Source: UBA11373 sp046714175
GTDB lineage: Bacteria; Actinomycetota; Acidimicrobiia; Spongiisociales; UBA11373
NCBI GenBank assembly: GCA_046714175.1
Contig: JBKKBI010000068.1
Location: 1 to 23,629, forward strand
Direction of reading: 5' to 3'
Length of the DNA stretch: 23,629 bases
Position numbers and translations under genes: made by a program. The notes under the pieces are model-generated. The model had not been told where the DNA came from. It saw nothing but the letters and a program-made list of their open reading frames with translations, and did no database searches. Below, in pieces: positions 1 to 7,765 of this stretch (position 1 is the stretch's first letter; each line of letters opens with the position of its first letter).

Positions 1-649
1 TGGGTACGAGGCCGAGCGGTTTCGCCCCGGCGAGGATCCCGACCGCATCGCACCAGGCACCGGCGGCGTTCACGACGACGTCGAAGCGAGCGACTGTGCC
101 CGCGGCTTCCACTTCCCATCCCGCGCCTGCCGCGGTGAGTCGGGTCACCGGTGCCGCGGTCACGATGCGGCCGCCGCGTCCCCGGGTGCCGATCTGGAAT
201 CCGGTGTGAAGGGCATGTACGTCGATGTCGTAGGCGCCGGGCTCCATCACCGCTCCGGTGACGACTCCAGGGTCGAGGACCGGGCACCGCGCCGCCGCCT
301 CGGCACCTGTGACGGCGCGCACCGCGGGAACCATGGCACCGAACTCGCTCAGGGCGCGATCAAGCGACTCCTCCTGGCCCGCGGTGCCGACGAACAGGAC
401 CGGTCGCGGGCGCACCAACGGACCATCGCCGAAGTCATCGGGCGGACTTTCGAGGAAGGACCGGCTGGCGATCGCAAAGTGCCGCACGATCGCATCCCCG
501 TAGCACTCGGTGAACAGGGCCGCGGAGCGGCCGGTGGAGTGAAATCCGCACGTGGCTTCCTGCTCGAAGACGGTGACATCGGCCACGGCGGCCAACTCGT
601 ACGCGGCACTGGTTCCGGCGATCCCACCACCGATCACCGCCACCTTCAT
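1..649 (-). CDS. FAD-dependent amine/amino-acid oxidoreductase (DAO family), 3' part missing
   Basis: The frame is open from an ATG at 649 to the left window edge, giving 216 visible residues of a protein that continues outside. It begins MKVAVIGGGIAGTSAAYEL, a dinucleotide-binding beta-alpha-beta fold with GGGIAG at residues 7-12 for FAD. Next comes an acidic strand end (VFEQE) and a CGFHSTGRSAA segment, equivalent to the GxSxxGRNAG loop of D-amino-acid oxidase/glycine oxidase-type enzymes. The start ATG shares one base with the TGA of the molybdenum hydroxylase large subunit (TGATG), so the two are almost certainly cotranscribed and translationally coupled. The family oxidises primary or secondary amines or amino acids with FAD. 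The substrate cannot be read from this fragment. A link to purine or amino-nitrogen catabolism is suggested only by position. Confidence 0.85.
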   Translation of the reverse strand, partial: MKVAVIGGGIAGTSAAYELAAVADVTVFEQEATCGFHSTGRSAALFTECYGDAIVRHFAIASRSFLESPPDDFGDGPLVRPRPVLFVGTAGQEESLDRALSEFGAMVPAVRAVTGAEAAARCPVLDPGVVTGAVMEPGAYDIDVHALHTGFQIGTRGRGGRIVTAAPVTRLTAAGAGWEVEAAGTVARFDVVVNAAGAWCDAVGILAGAKPLGLVP

Positions 650-2907
650 CAGTGGTCTGGCTGCAGGCTGGAGACCGGAGGCCGGTGGCTGCCGAAGGCG
701 ATGTCCTCGGGCCGCACCGGCACCCGGCGTAGCTCGGCTCCCGTGGCGGCGCGGATGGCCGCCACGATCGCCGCGGTCGACGAGATCGTCGGCGGCTCGC
801 CCACCCCCTTGGCGCCAAAGGGACCCCAGTGGTCGGGCTGCTCGATCAGGATTGCCTCCACCTCCGGGGCGTCGAGGAAGGTGGGGAGCAGGTAGTCGGT
901 GAAGGAGGCGTTCTTCATCACGCCTGCGGAGACGATGATCTCCTCCATCACCGCCAGCCCGACCCCCTGCATGATTCCGCCCTCGATCTGGCCCACCACC
1001 CCAAGCGGATTGAGCGCCCGACCGACATCCTGGGCAGTGTCGATGCGCACCACGCGGATCAGACCGAGGTCGGGGTCGACGTCGACGACGGCGCGATGCG
1101 CCGCCACCACGAATCCGGCGTGAACGTCGCCACGGCCTTGACTGTCCGGGGGGCTTGTTGCGGGATGGCGGAACCGCTCCAGGTGCTCGATCGGCCCGGC
1201 GGCGAGCAGTTCGGCCAGCGACATCACCAGCTGCTCTCCGCGCCAGACGCCGGAGTCGTCGAGGCGATCCCCCTGGGCGCGGCGCAGCGCCGCCTCCCGC
1301 ACCGCTTCGGCGGCGCGCAGCGCCGCCCCTCCGGTCATCTGGGTCTGGCGCGATGCCGAGGTGGATCCGGCCGAACCGATCTGGGAAGTGTCATCGAACA
1401 CCAGCGCGACCGAGTCCAGTCCGGTGGCGGAGCGCCCGATCTGTTCCACGACCGTGACCATGCCCTGGCCGTTTTCGCTGGCCGCGGTGTGCAACTCGAG
1501 TCCCTGCGGGGTGAGAACTGCGCGCACCTCGGCGAAGTCGTCGAAGCCTTCGGAGAACGCCAGATTCTTGATTCCGACCGCAAAGCCGATGCCGCGCCGT
1601 ACCGCCGCGGCGGGAGTGGTGAGTCCGGTGCCTCCGGGAAGGAGCCGCGGATCGTCTGAGTCTGCAGGATCGGGGAGGGGCATCGCGGCAACCGACTCGA
1701 TCACCTCGCGGGTGGGGAGGCTGCCCACGATCAGCTGGCCGGTGGTGGGGATCCGGTCGCCACTGGCCAGCGCGTTCTGGAGACGGAACCGGATCGGGTC
1801 GATGGCCAGCGCGGCGGCGAGCCGGTCCATCTGTGACTCGTATCCGAAGCACACCTGGACGGCTCCAAACCCGCGCATGGCGCCGGCAGAAGGGTTGTTG
1901 GTGCGGGTGGCGGCGCCGTGGATCCGCACCGATTGGACCCGGTAAGGTCCGGCGGCGAAGTAGCAGGCATTCGCCAGGACTGCCGAGCTGGTCGAGGCAT
2001 AGGCGCCGCCGTCGAGCAGCACGTCCGCTTCCACGCGGACCAGCGTGCCATCGCGGTTCGCCTCATGACGAAACCGCATCCACGCCGGGTGACGGTGTAC
2101 GTGACCGGAGAACGACTCCGTGCGGTCGTAGACCATCTTTACCGGGCGTCCGGTGCGGAGGGCGAGCAGGCACAGGTGGATCTGCAGGCTGATGTCCTCG
2201 CGTGATCCGAACGCTCCCCCGACGCCGGCGTTGTGCAGCCGCACCTGCCCCGGGTCCAGACCCAGCGACGCCACCACCTGGGAGTGGTCGACATGCAGCC
2301 ACTGGGTGGAAATGTGTAGGTCGACACCCCCTTCCCCGTCAGGGATGGCCAGTCCCGCTTCGGTCCCGAGCGCTGCCTGGTCCTGCATGCCGACCTCGTA
2401 CTCGCCCTCGACGACGACCTCGCCATGAGCATCTTGATCGCCGTTGATGATCTCGATGGTGCGGTAGGTGGCGCCGGCGCTGCGGGCGGCCCGCGGGTCG
2501 ACCACCGGGGTAAGCACTTCGTAGGAGACGACAACCGCGGCTGCGGCGCGTCGCGCCGTCTCCCGATCCTCCGCAGCGACGACCGCTACCGGCTGGCCCC
2601 AGTAGCGAACCTCGTCGGAGGCAAACACCGGCTGGTCGGCATGTGCCAGACCGAAGTGGCGGCTGCCGGGGACGTCGTCCTGAGTGAGCACGGCGCGCAC
2701 CCCGGGGATGGCGAGGGCGGGCGCGATGTCGATACCGGTGACGTGGGCGTGGGGATGGGGGCTGCGCACCGTCGCCCCCCACAGCATCCCCTCGGCCTCG
2801 AGATCGGACGAGTAGGCGAACTCACCCCGCAGTTTGGGAATCCCGTCGGGGCGGGGGATCGAGGCACCCACGCCTCGCAACGGTGCGGTACGCACCCGGG
2901 TGGTCAC
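649..2907 (-). CDS. Xanthine dehydrogenase-type molybdenum hydroxylase, Mo-cofactor subunit
   Basis: This is a 752-residue protein starting at GTG 2907, whose GTGA overlaps the stop of the 2Fe-2S subunit by 4 bp. The open frame extends further upstream, but only into the iron-sulfur gene. The N-terminal aldehyde oxidase/xanthine dehydrogenase a/b-hammerhead domain spans about residues 20-135. The molybdopterin-binding domain follows, with GGAFGSRE (230-237), MRGFGAVQ (344-351) and the catalytic-glutamate motif GVGEPP (Glu704). By hand alignment to bovine xanthine oxidase, Glu237 matches the purine-binding Glu802, but the position of Arg880 appears to be Asn313. The fold and subunit order are secure, and xanthine or hypoxanthine as substrate is only likely. 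The CO dehydrogenase CoxL AYRCSFR loop is not seen. Cotranscription with the FAD and 2Fe-2S genes gives a complete cytoplasmic three-subunit enzyme. No XdhC-type cofactor-insertion chaperone is in the window. Confidence 0.9.
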   Translation of the reverse strand: MTTRVRTAPLRGVGASIPRPDGIPKLRGEFAYSSDLEAEGMLWGATVRSPHPHAHVTGIDIAPALAIPGVRAVLTQDDVPGSRHFGLAHADQPVFASDEVRYWGQPVAVVAAEDRETARRAAAAVVVSYEVLTPVVDPRAARSAGATYRTIEIINGDQDAHGEVVVEGEYEVGMQDQAALGTEAGLAIPDGEGGVDLHISTQWLHVDHSQVVASLGLDPGQVRLHNAGVGGAFGSREDISLQIHLCLLALRTGRPVKMVYDRTESFSGHVHRHPAWMRFRHEANRDGTLVRVEADVLLDGGAYASTSSAVLANACYFAAGPYRVQSVRIHGAATRTNNPSAGAMRGFGAVQVCFGYESQMDRLAAALAIDPIRFRLQNALASGDRIPTTGQLIVGSLPTREVIESVAAMPLPDPADSDDPRLLPGGTGLTTPAAAVRRGIGFAVGIKNLAFSEGFDDFAEVRAVLTPQGLELHTAASENGQGMVTVVEQIGRSATGLDSVALVFDDTSQIGSAGSTSASRQTQMTGGAALRAAEAVREAALRRAQGDRLDDSGVWRGEQLVMSLAELLAAGPIEHLERFRHPATSPPDSQGRGDVHAGFVVAAHRAVVDVDPDLGLIRVVRIDTAQDVGRALNPLGVVGQIEGGIMQGVGLAVMEEIIVSAGVMKNASFTDYLLPTFLDAPEVEAILIEQPDHWGPFGAKGVGEPPTISSTAAIVAAIRAATGAELRRVPVRPEDIAFGSHRPPVSSLQPDH

Positions 2908-3362
2908 GGCGCCCCCTCGGCGAGCGCGGTGAGGGCCCGCACGATGGACCCGTATCCGGTACAGCGGCAGATGTTGCCCGCCAGAGCCTCCCGCAGCTCC
3001 AACTCTGTGGGGTGCGGGTTGGTCGCAAAAAGATGATCGGCAGCCACAACGATGCCGGGCGTGCAGAACCCGCATTGGACGCCACCGGTGTCGAGCAGCG
3101 CCTGCTGCACCGCAGCGAGGGTGCCGGCCGCGGCGAGGCCCTCGACGGTGCGGATGTCGGCCCCATCGGCATCGGCCGCCAACACCAGGCAGGAGCACAC
3201 CGGGGCGCCGTCCATGATCACCGTGCACGAGCCGCACTCGCCCTGGTCGCAGGCACTCTTGGATCCGAGCAGCCCGAGCTCTTCCCGCAGTGTGGTGAGC
3301 AGGCTCTCCGTGCCCGCCGGCGACGCGGTGCGCTCGGCGCCGTTGATGATCAGCCGGATCAC
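2904..3362 (-). CDS. Xanthine dehydrogenase-type 2Fe-2S subunit
   Basis: This 152-residue protein carries two [2Fe-2S] clusters that move electrons from the Mo site to FAD. The plant-type ferredoxin motif is Cys38-x4-Cys43-x2-Cys46-x11-Cys58. The helical domain has Cys97-x2-Cys100 and Cys132-x-Cys134, the CGFC...CRC pattern of the family. The length is normal for a separate small subunit. The start is GTG 3362 (VIRLIING), overlapping the TGA of the FAD subunit by 4 bp. A longer upstream reading lies wholly in the FAD gene and lacks family similarity. Its own stop overlaps the large-subunit start in the same GTGA fashion, so all three subunits are translationally coupled. Confidence 0.95.
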   Translation of the reverse strand: MIRLIINGAERTASPAGTESLLTTLREELGLLGSKSACDQGECGSCTVIMDGAPVCSCLVLAADADGADIRTVEGLAAAGTLAAVQQALLDTGGVQCGFCTPGIVVAADHLFATNPHPTELELREALAGNICRCTGYGSIVRALTALAEGAP

Positions 3363-4159
3363 AACAGCACTCTTTCGAGCAGCCTGCCCGCCATGACCTC
3401 GCAGGCGCGGCGGCGGTACTCCGCCGTGGAGCGGTGGTCGGTGATCGGGGCGACCTCGGTGGAGACGAGTCGGGCGAACTCGGCGACCGCGCTCGGGGAG
3501 GGACGACGCTCGGCGGAGATCATTTCCTCGGCGCGCCGTGCGCGGATCGTGGTCGGGCCCACGGAGCCGAGGGCGACCCGGGTGGTGCCGTCGTCGTCGC
3601 GGGTCACGCAGCACGAGGCGATGGCGATCACCATGGCGCTGCGCACTCCCACCTTGGCGAAGGCCTGCCGATCTGGCAACCGGGTGGGAAGCCGGACGCC
3701 GACTATCAGCTCATCGGGCAGCCGGCCGGTGCGCTTGGGTCCGATGATGAACTGGTCCCAGGGCAGTACGCGCTCGGCCCGCTGCGATCGCAACACAACG
3801 GAGGCGTCGATCGCGGCGAGGAAAGGGAGGGTGTCCCCGGCCGGGCTGGCAAAGCCCAGGTTGCCCCCGATGGTTCCGGCGCTGCGGATCTGTGGTGAGC
3901 CGACCGTGCGGGCGGCCTGTGCCAGGGCGGCGATCGGACCTTCCTCGAGCCGCCGGTAGGTGACGCCAGCGCCGATGAAACCCGGATCCCACACCTGCAA
4001 CTCCGCCACCCGGCGCAGCGCCACCACGGCACTGGGCCGGAATCCGTGGAGATTGATTCGAACCATGAGATCGGTGCCTCCCGCGAGCACGGTGGCGGCG
4101 GGGTCGGCAGCCAGGGCGGCCAGGGCCTCGTCGAGGTCGCGGGGGAGCGTGGTGTTCAT
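3359..4159 (-). CDS. Xanthine dehydrogenase-type FAD-binding subunit
   Basis: This 266-residue protein is the FAD-binding subunit of a molybdenum hydroxylase and passes electrons from the iron-sulfur clusters to NAD or another acceptor. The PCMH-type FAD domain has AGGTDL (26-31), which grips the pyrophosphate, and TIGGNL (96-101) followed by ASPAGD. The CO-dehydrogenase flavoprotein C-terminal domain occupies roughly the last 100 residues. The start is ATG 4159, 13 nt after the stop of the metal-transporter permease gene. It could be read through from the zinc operon or use a promoter within the 3' end of that gene. A TAGGCT hexamer lies 10 nt before the ATG, a spacing less convincing than the N7 cases elsewhere in the window. 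It is first in a block with the 2Fe-2S and Mo subunits. Confidence 0.93.
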   Translation of the reverse strand: MNTTLPRDLDEALAALAADPAATVLAGGTDLMVRINLHGFRPSAVVALRRVAELQVWDPGFIGAGVTYRRLEEGPIAALAQAARTVGSPQIRSAGTIGGNLGFASPAGDTLPFLAAIDASVVLRSQRAERVLPWDQFIIGPKRTGRLPDELIVGVRLPTRLPDRQAFAKVGVRSAMVIAIASCCVTRDDDGTTRVALGSVGPTTIRARRAEEMISAERRPSPSAVAEFARLVSTEVAPITDHRSTAEYRRRACEVMAGRLLERVLL

Positions 4160-4172
4160 GAGCCAGGGAAGC

Positions 4173-5030
4173 CTATTCCCCGCCTAGGCCCGGCGGAGCA
4201 CCGGCGCGGTTCGCGACAAGTGCTCGGCCGGTGAGCACGAGAAAGAACAACGCCACCGGCAGCACCGCCATGGTCGCCGAGCCGGAGGTGCCGGCGTGGT
4301 AGGAGATGACCAATCCGGCGGCAACGGCTGCGATCCCGATGAGGGTCGAGATGACCATCATCGCCGGCACCCGTCGCACCAGCAGGGCGGCCGTGGCCGG
4401 AGGAGCCACCAGCAGGCCGAGCACGAGCAGAGTGCCCACAGTGCGCGACGACCCGATGATGGCGAGCGTGGTCAATCCCAATAACACGGCGTGAGACAGT
4501 CCCGGGCGCAGGCCGAGCAGCTGCGCCTTCTGCTCGTTGAAGGACAGGACCAGGAAACGGCGATAGAAGAGGAGTGATCCGGCAACCGTGACCAGGGCGA
4601 CGATGGCGTGCCAGGCGAGATCACCGGTGCTGACCCCGAAGGTGTTGCCGAACAGGATCGCGGTCAGGCTTCCGGTGTACGACGCGGTGCGGGAGATGAG
4701 GATCACGCCGAGGCCGAGCATCCCGACGAACAACAACCCGATGCCGGTGTCTTCGGAGAACGCGGTCTGCTGGTGGACCAGACGGATACCGCCGATCATC
4801 ACGACGGCGGCGATGGCGGCTCCGATCGCGGGGTCAAAGCCGATCAAGACCGCCACCGCGATACCTGGGACGACACCGTGCACCAAGGCGTCACCGAGAA
4901 AGGTCATGCCCCGCACCACCACCCAGATGCCCGCCGCCGAGGTCGCCACCGCCGCCAGCGCCCCACCGAGCAGTGCCCGCTGTTGAAAGGCGAGTGCAAA
5001 CGGATCGGTCAGCCAGTCCACGACACTCAT
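4173..5030 (-). CDS. znuB: Zinc/manganese-type ABC transporter permease (ZnuB family)
   Basis: This 285-residue integral membrane protein is built of successive hydrophobic segments, as expected for the ABC-3 family that imports Zn2+ or Mn2+. The characteristic early segment GMTFLGDALVHGVVPGIAVA lies at about residues 41-60. A conserved cytoplasmic loop with FNEQKAQLLGLRPG sits at about 163-176. The start is ATG 5030, overlapping the stop of the substrate-binding lipoprotein gene by 4 bp. The ATPase partner is encoded on the opposite strand past zur. Zinc is preferred to manganese because a Fur-family gene and a Zur-like operator flank the locus, but selectivity cannot be proven from the permease alone. 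Confidence 0.93.
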   Translation of the reverse strand: MSVVDWLTDPFALAFQQRALLGGALAAVATSAAGIWVVVRGMTFLGDALVHGVVPGIAVAVLIGFDPAIGAAIAAVVMIGGIRLVHQQTAFSEDTGIGLLFVGMLGLGVILISRTASYTGSLTAILFGNTFGVSTGDLAWHAIVALVTVAGSLLFYRRFLVLSFNEQKAQLLGLRPGLSHAVLLGLTTLAIIGSSRTVGTLLVLGLLVAPPATAALLVRRVPAMMVISTLIGIAAVAAGLVISYHAGTSGSATMAVLPVALFFLVLTGRALVANRAGAPPGLGGE

Positions 5031-5947
5031 CCTCCCAGGGCGGCGGCAATTCGGCGGGCGTTTTCGACCAGCAACCCGGGGAGGGTGTCGGCGGGGGTGC
5101 CCGGGGCGCCGAGGGACTCGGTGAATAGTTCGATCACCGCGACACCGGTACCCGCTTCGGCGGCGATGGCATCGGCCAGGTCGGTGGGGTGGGTGGTTTC
5201 GGCGAAGATCGCAGGCACGCCGAGTGCGCGGATGGTGGCAACCAGGGCGGCGAGGTCGGCGGCGCTGGGCTCGGCCAGGGTCGACCCACCGGGAATGATC
5301 ACTCCGATGATTCGGAATCCGTACCGGTCGGCGAAGTAGCGCAACGCTTCGTGATTGGTGACGAGAACCCTGCGCTCCGCGGGCACCGCCGCAAGCAGGT
5401 TCTCGATTTCGGTGTGGGCGGCCAGCAACCGGGCGGCGTAGTCATCCGCTCTGGCGGCGTACCCGCCGCCGGGATCGACCGTGAGCAATGCTTCGGCCAC
5501 GAGGTGGGTGGCTCGCGCCATCCGCACCGGATCGAGCCACACGTGGGGGTCGCTGCTCCCGTCGTCGGTACGGGGGAGGGGATCGAGGGACTCGGCCACC
5601 TGCACGACGACCGTACCCGGGGCTACCGATTCGAAGATCGCCGTCGCCAGACCCTCCTCGAGGCCCAGGCCGTTGATCACCACCAGGTCGGCCGCCGCCA
5701 CTCGCGCCATCTGCTGCGCCGATGGTTGGTAGTCGTGGGGGTCCACCCCGATGGGGATCAGGACTTCGATCTCTGCTCCCGGCCCCGCCACCGCGGTGAC
5801 CAGATCTCCGAGCACCGAGGTGGTTGTCACGACCTGCGGCCCAGCGGCGTTGCCGGCTGCGCTGTCGCCGCAGCCGACGATCCCGAACAACCCGAGCAGC
5901 AGGGGCATTCTCAGGCGGTTGACGAAAATGAGAATCATTCTTATCAT
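5027..5947 (-). CDS. znuA: Zinc ABC transporter substrate-binding lipoprotein (ZnuA family)
   Basis: This is a 306-residue cluster A-I metal-binding lipoprotein. A positively charged n-region and hydrophobic stretch end in the lipobox GIVGC, with Cys26 as the lipidation site. Metal-ligand histidines of the ZnuA family are visible at His71 (GVDPHDYQPS), His135 (DPHVWLDP) and His199 (TNHEALRYF). The His-rich loop of some ZnuA proteins is absent. I chose ATG 5947 because a TAGATT -10 hexamer lies 8 nt upstream and because this start supplies the Arg residues of the signal peptide. ATGs at 5938 and 5908 are alternatives, although 5908 would lose the charged n-region. The Zur-like operator then lies over the first codons, which suits repression of a leaderless message. 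The gene overlaps the permease by 4 bp. Confidence 0.92.
   Translation of the reverse strand: MIRMILIFVNRLRMPLLLGLFGIVGCGDSAAGNAAGPQVVTTTSVLGDLVTAVAGPGAEIEVLIPIGVDPHDYQPSAQQMARVAAADLVVINGLGLEEGLATAIFESVAPGTVVVQVAESLDPLPRTDDGSSDPHVWLDPVRMARATHLVAEALLTVDPGGGYAARADDYAARLLAAHTEIENLLAAVPAERRVLVTNHEALRYFADRYGFRIIGVIIPGGSTLAEPSAADLAALVATIRALGVPAIFAETTHPTDLADAIAAEAGTGVAVIELFTESLGAPGTPADTLPGLLVENARRIAAALGG
5929..5943. promoter_or_regulatory. Zur-type operator (7-1-7 palindrome)
   Basis: TGAGAATCATTCTTA is a 15-bp palindrome with one mismatch in the 7-1-7 layout, and it is followed by TCA. It closely resembles the actinobacterial Zur consensus TGAAAATGATTTTCA (from memory). It sits in the control region between znuA (minus) and zur (plus). 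It begins a few bases downstream of the znuA start codon and is immediately next to a possible TATCAT -10 (5942-5947) for zur. One site could therefore repress both directions under zinc sufficiency. Confidence 0.8.
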
Positions 5948-5955
5948 CTCTCGCC

Positions 5956-5985
5956 AATCTAACCCGGGATGGCGCGTCGTGGCAA
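5956..5985 (-). promoter_or_regulatory. Putative promoter of the znuA-znuB operon
   Basis: On the minus strand, TTGCCA (5985-5980) and TAGATT (5961-5956) are separated by 18 nt. The ATG of znuA follows 8 nt after TAGATT, implying a leaderless or nearly leaderless transcript. The -35 element lies inside the first codons of zur, so the two divergent genes share control DNA with the Zur box just downstream. Confidence 0.55.
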
Positions 5986-6410
5986 TCGACCAACTCATCG
6001 AGGAGCGCCTGGCGGGCGTGGGGTCGCGATACACCACGGCCCGCCGCACCGTGATGAGCCACCTCCTTCGATCGGTCGGCCCACTCTCGGCCGGGGAGCT
6101 CCACGGTGCCCTGCGGACAGCGGTCCCGCTTTCGTCCCTTTACCGCTCGCTCATGGTTCTCGAGGAAGCCGGGGTGGTGACGACGCATCACGGGACCCGG
6201 GGGCTCACCCGATACGAGCCGGCCGAGTGGCTGTCGGGACATCACCATCATCTGGTGTGTGTGAGTTGCGGCACCGTCGCAGACGTTGCGGTGTCACCGG
6301 CCGACGAGCGCCGCATGCAGGGGCTGGTCGGAGCGATCGCAGACCGGGTGGGCTTCGAGCCCGGTGGTCATTCGCTGGAGATCGAGGGCCGATGCGGCCG
6401 ATGCGCGTGA
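5979..6410 (+). CDS. zur: Fur-family zinc uptake regulator (Zur)
   Basis: This is a 143-residue Fur-family repressor. The N-terminal winged helix (about 5-80) contains SSLYRSLMVLEEAGVV, the DNA-recognition helix region. It is followed by the HHHHLVC metal-site motif (88-94). Structural zinc is expected at Cys94-x2-Cys97 and Cys139-x2-Cys142. Family knowledge plus the neighbouring ZnuA, ZnuB and ZnuC genes favour Zur over Fur or Mur. The start is GTG 5979, giving a normal family length. There is no strong Shine-Dalgarno sequence, only a GGGATGG stretch 6 nt upstream. The 3' end overlaps the ATPase gene by about 19 bp, so the two form a coupled unit running opposite to znuA-znuB. The operator at 5929-5943 suggests autoregulation. 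Confidence 0.92.
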   Translation: MAIDQLIEERLAGVGSRYTTARRTVMSHLLRSVGPLSAGELHGALRTAVPLSSLYRSLMVLEEAGVVTTHHGTRGLTRYEPAEWLSGHHHHLVCVSCGTVADVAVSPADERRMQGLVGAIADRVGFEPGGHSLEIEGRCGRCA

Positions 6411-7192
6411 ACGCAGCCCCAGTCGTCACCGCCCAGGGTGTCGCGTTTCGCTACGGAGACGCCGTTGCCCTTGCCGAGTCGTCATTCACCATTCCCGGCG
6501 GAGCGATCACCACCCTGATCGGACCCAACGGCTCGGGGAAGTCGACGGTGCTGCACGCCATCGCCGGGTTGATCGACCCGGTGGCTGGCACCTTGACCGT
6601 GGCGCCGTCACGCCGCATCGCCTACGTGCTGCAGGCCACCAAGGTGAACGAGGCGCTTCCGGTGACGGTGCGTGAGGTGGTTGCCATGGGGCGATACTCC
6701 ACCGCCGGGCCGTACCGCCGTCTCGGTGCCGCGGACCGCGCCGCGGTCGAGGCCGCCATCGCGCGCATGGGAATCGGAGCCATCGCCCGTCGCCACCTTC
6801 GCGAGTTGTCCGGTGGCCAGCGGCAACGAGTGTTCGTCGCCCAGGGGATCGCCCAGGACCACGACATGCTCCTGCTCGATGAGCCGCTCACCGGGCTCGA
6901 CCTGCCTTCGGCCCGCGCCATCGATACAGTGCTCCATGAGGAACAGGACGCCGGGCGCACTGTTGTCATCACTTCTCATGATCTCAACGAGGCCGCCGCC
7001 GGCGACTGGGTGATTCTGCTCGCCGGCAGAGTCGTGGCCTGCGGTCCTCCCGCCACGGTGCTCACCGCCGCCAATCTGGCCGCGGCCTATGGCTCGATCC
7101 TTCTCCACGAGGGCGAGCGTTTCGTTTTGGAAGACCCGGCGCACCGACCGGTGTCGGGAAGGCACGAGCACGGCACCCGCGGCGAGGGCTAG
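6392..7192 (+). CDS. znuC: Zinc ABC transporter ATP-binding protein (ZnuC family)
   Basis: This 266-residue ATPase powers the metal importer encoded on the other strand. Walker A is GPNGSGKST (44-52), the Q-loop glutamine is Gln81 (YVLQATKV), the signature is LSGGQ (139-143), Walker B ends in Asp163-Glu164 (LLLDEP) and the H-loop is in TSHDLNEA. VREVVAMGRY is typical of the metal/siderophore ATPase group. Several starts are possible: ATG 6392, ATG 6401 and GTG 6407. A GAGGG precedes them at 6384-6388, and 6392 is given with modest confidence. All choices overlap the end of zur, so zinc availability should set the level of both. The gene ends 9 bp before the stop of the convergent acyltransferase. 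Confidence 0.92.
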   Translation: MRPMRVNAAPVVTAQGVAFRYGDAVALAESSFTIPGGAITTLIGPNGSGKSTVLHAIAGLIDPVAGTLTVAPSRRIAYVLQATKVNEALPVTVREVVAMGRYSTAGPYRRLGAADRAAVEAAIARMGIGAIARRHLRELSGGQRQRVFVAQGIAQDHDMLLLDEPLTGLDLPSARAIDTVLHEEQDAGRTVVITSHDLNEAAAGDWVILLAGRVVACGPPATVLTAANLAAAYGSILLHEGERFVLEDPAHRPVSGRHEHGTRGEG

Positions 7193-7201
7193 CCCAGGAG
7201 A

Positions 7202-7765
7202 CTATTCCTCCTCCGCCCGCAGCCGCACCCTTCCCGCCTTCTCCGGTCTGATCCCCCGAAATGGGGCGTAGTACGCCCGGATGCGATCCATGTCGGCGGT
7301 GACTGCACCGGTCAACTCGATCGTCGGCCCCACCCGTACCCGGCGGGTGCCGGCATCGAGGGCGACGAGCACCACCGGGAGTGCGGCGGCGCGAGCGATC
7401 TCGTAAAAGCCGGATCGCCAGTAGGGCTGATGGCTGCGGGTGCCTTCCGGGGCCAGCGCGAGCACCAGATTCTCCGCGCCGGCGAACTCGGCTGTGATCT
7501 GTCCGATGATCCCTCCGGGACGGTTGCGATCCACCGGGATTCCGCCCAGCATCCGGAAGAACCCGCCAAAGGGGGGCCGGAACAGTGTGTGCTTGCCGAG
7601 AAAGCGGATTCGAACTCCCAGGGCGCGGGCTGCCAGCATGGCGATCACAAAGTCCCAGTTGGATGTGTGCGGGGCGCCGATGATCACCATCTTCGGCAAC
7701 CGGGGAACCTCTCCGACCACACCCCAGCGGCCCAGACCCAGGAGTCCGCGCCACGGGCGCCTCAT
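7202..7765 (-). CDS. PlsC-like acyltransferase (1-acylglycerol-3-phosphate acyltransferase family)
   Basis: This is a 187-residue lysophospholipid-type acyltransferase. The catalytic H-x4-D motif is His33-TSNW-Asp38 (APHTSNWDF), the short variant used by many compact bacterial members. PEGTRS at 106-111 is the acyl-acceptor phosphate-binding motif. The length suits the minimal single-domain group. Hydrophobic stretches suggest peripheral membrane attachment. Exact acyl donor and acceptor are unknown, and membrane phospholipid synthesis or remodelling is the default guess. The ATG start overlaps the stop of the 8-oxoguanine deaminase-like gene by 4 bp, so the two are coupled even though no functional link is obvious. 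Confidence 0.88.
   Translation of the reverse strand: MRRPWRGLLGLGRWGVVGEVPRLPKMVIIGAPHTSNWDFVIAMLAARALGVRIRFLGKHTLFRPPFGGFFRMLGGIPVDRNRPGGIIGQITAEFAGAENLVLALAPEGTRSHQPYWRSGFYEIARAAALPVVLVALDAGTRRVRVGPTIELTGAVTADMDRIRAYYAPFRGIRPEKAGRVRLRAEEE

Noticed and set aside
649..4159. Aerobic CO dehydrogenase (CoxSML) instead of xanthine dehydrogenase
   Set aside because: The large subunit lacks the AYRCSFR active-site loop and keeps the Glu of purine hydroxylases. The exact substrate nevertheless remains open.
5969..6391. Upstream extension of the ZnuC frame from ATG 5969
   Set aside because: It would overlap zur completely in another frame and gives an Arg/Gly-rich stretch unlike any ABC ATPase N-terminus. 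Normal family length begins near 6392.
4173..7192. Manganese or iron uptake locus
   Set aside because: Not excluded by the transporter alone, but the 7-1-7 operator and the Fur-family protein with two CxxC pairs fit Zur best.
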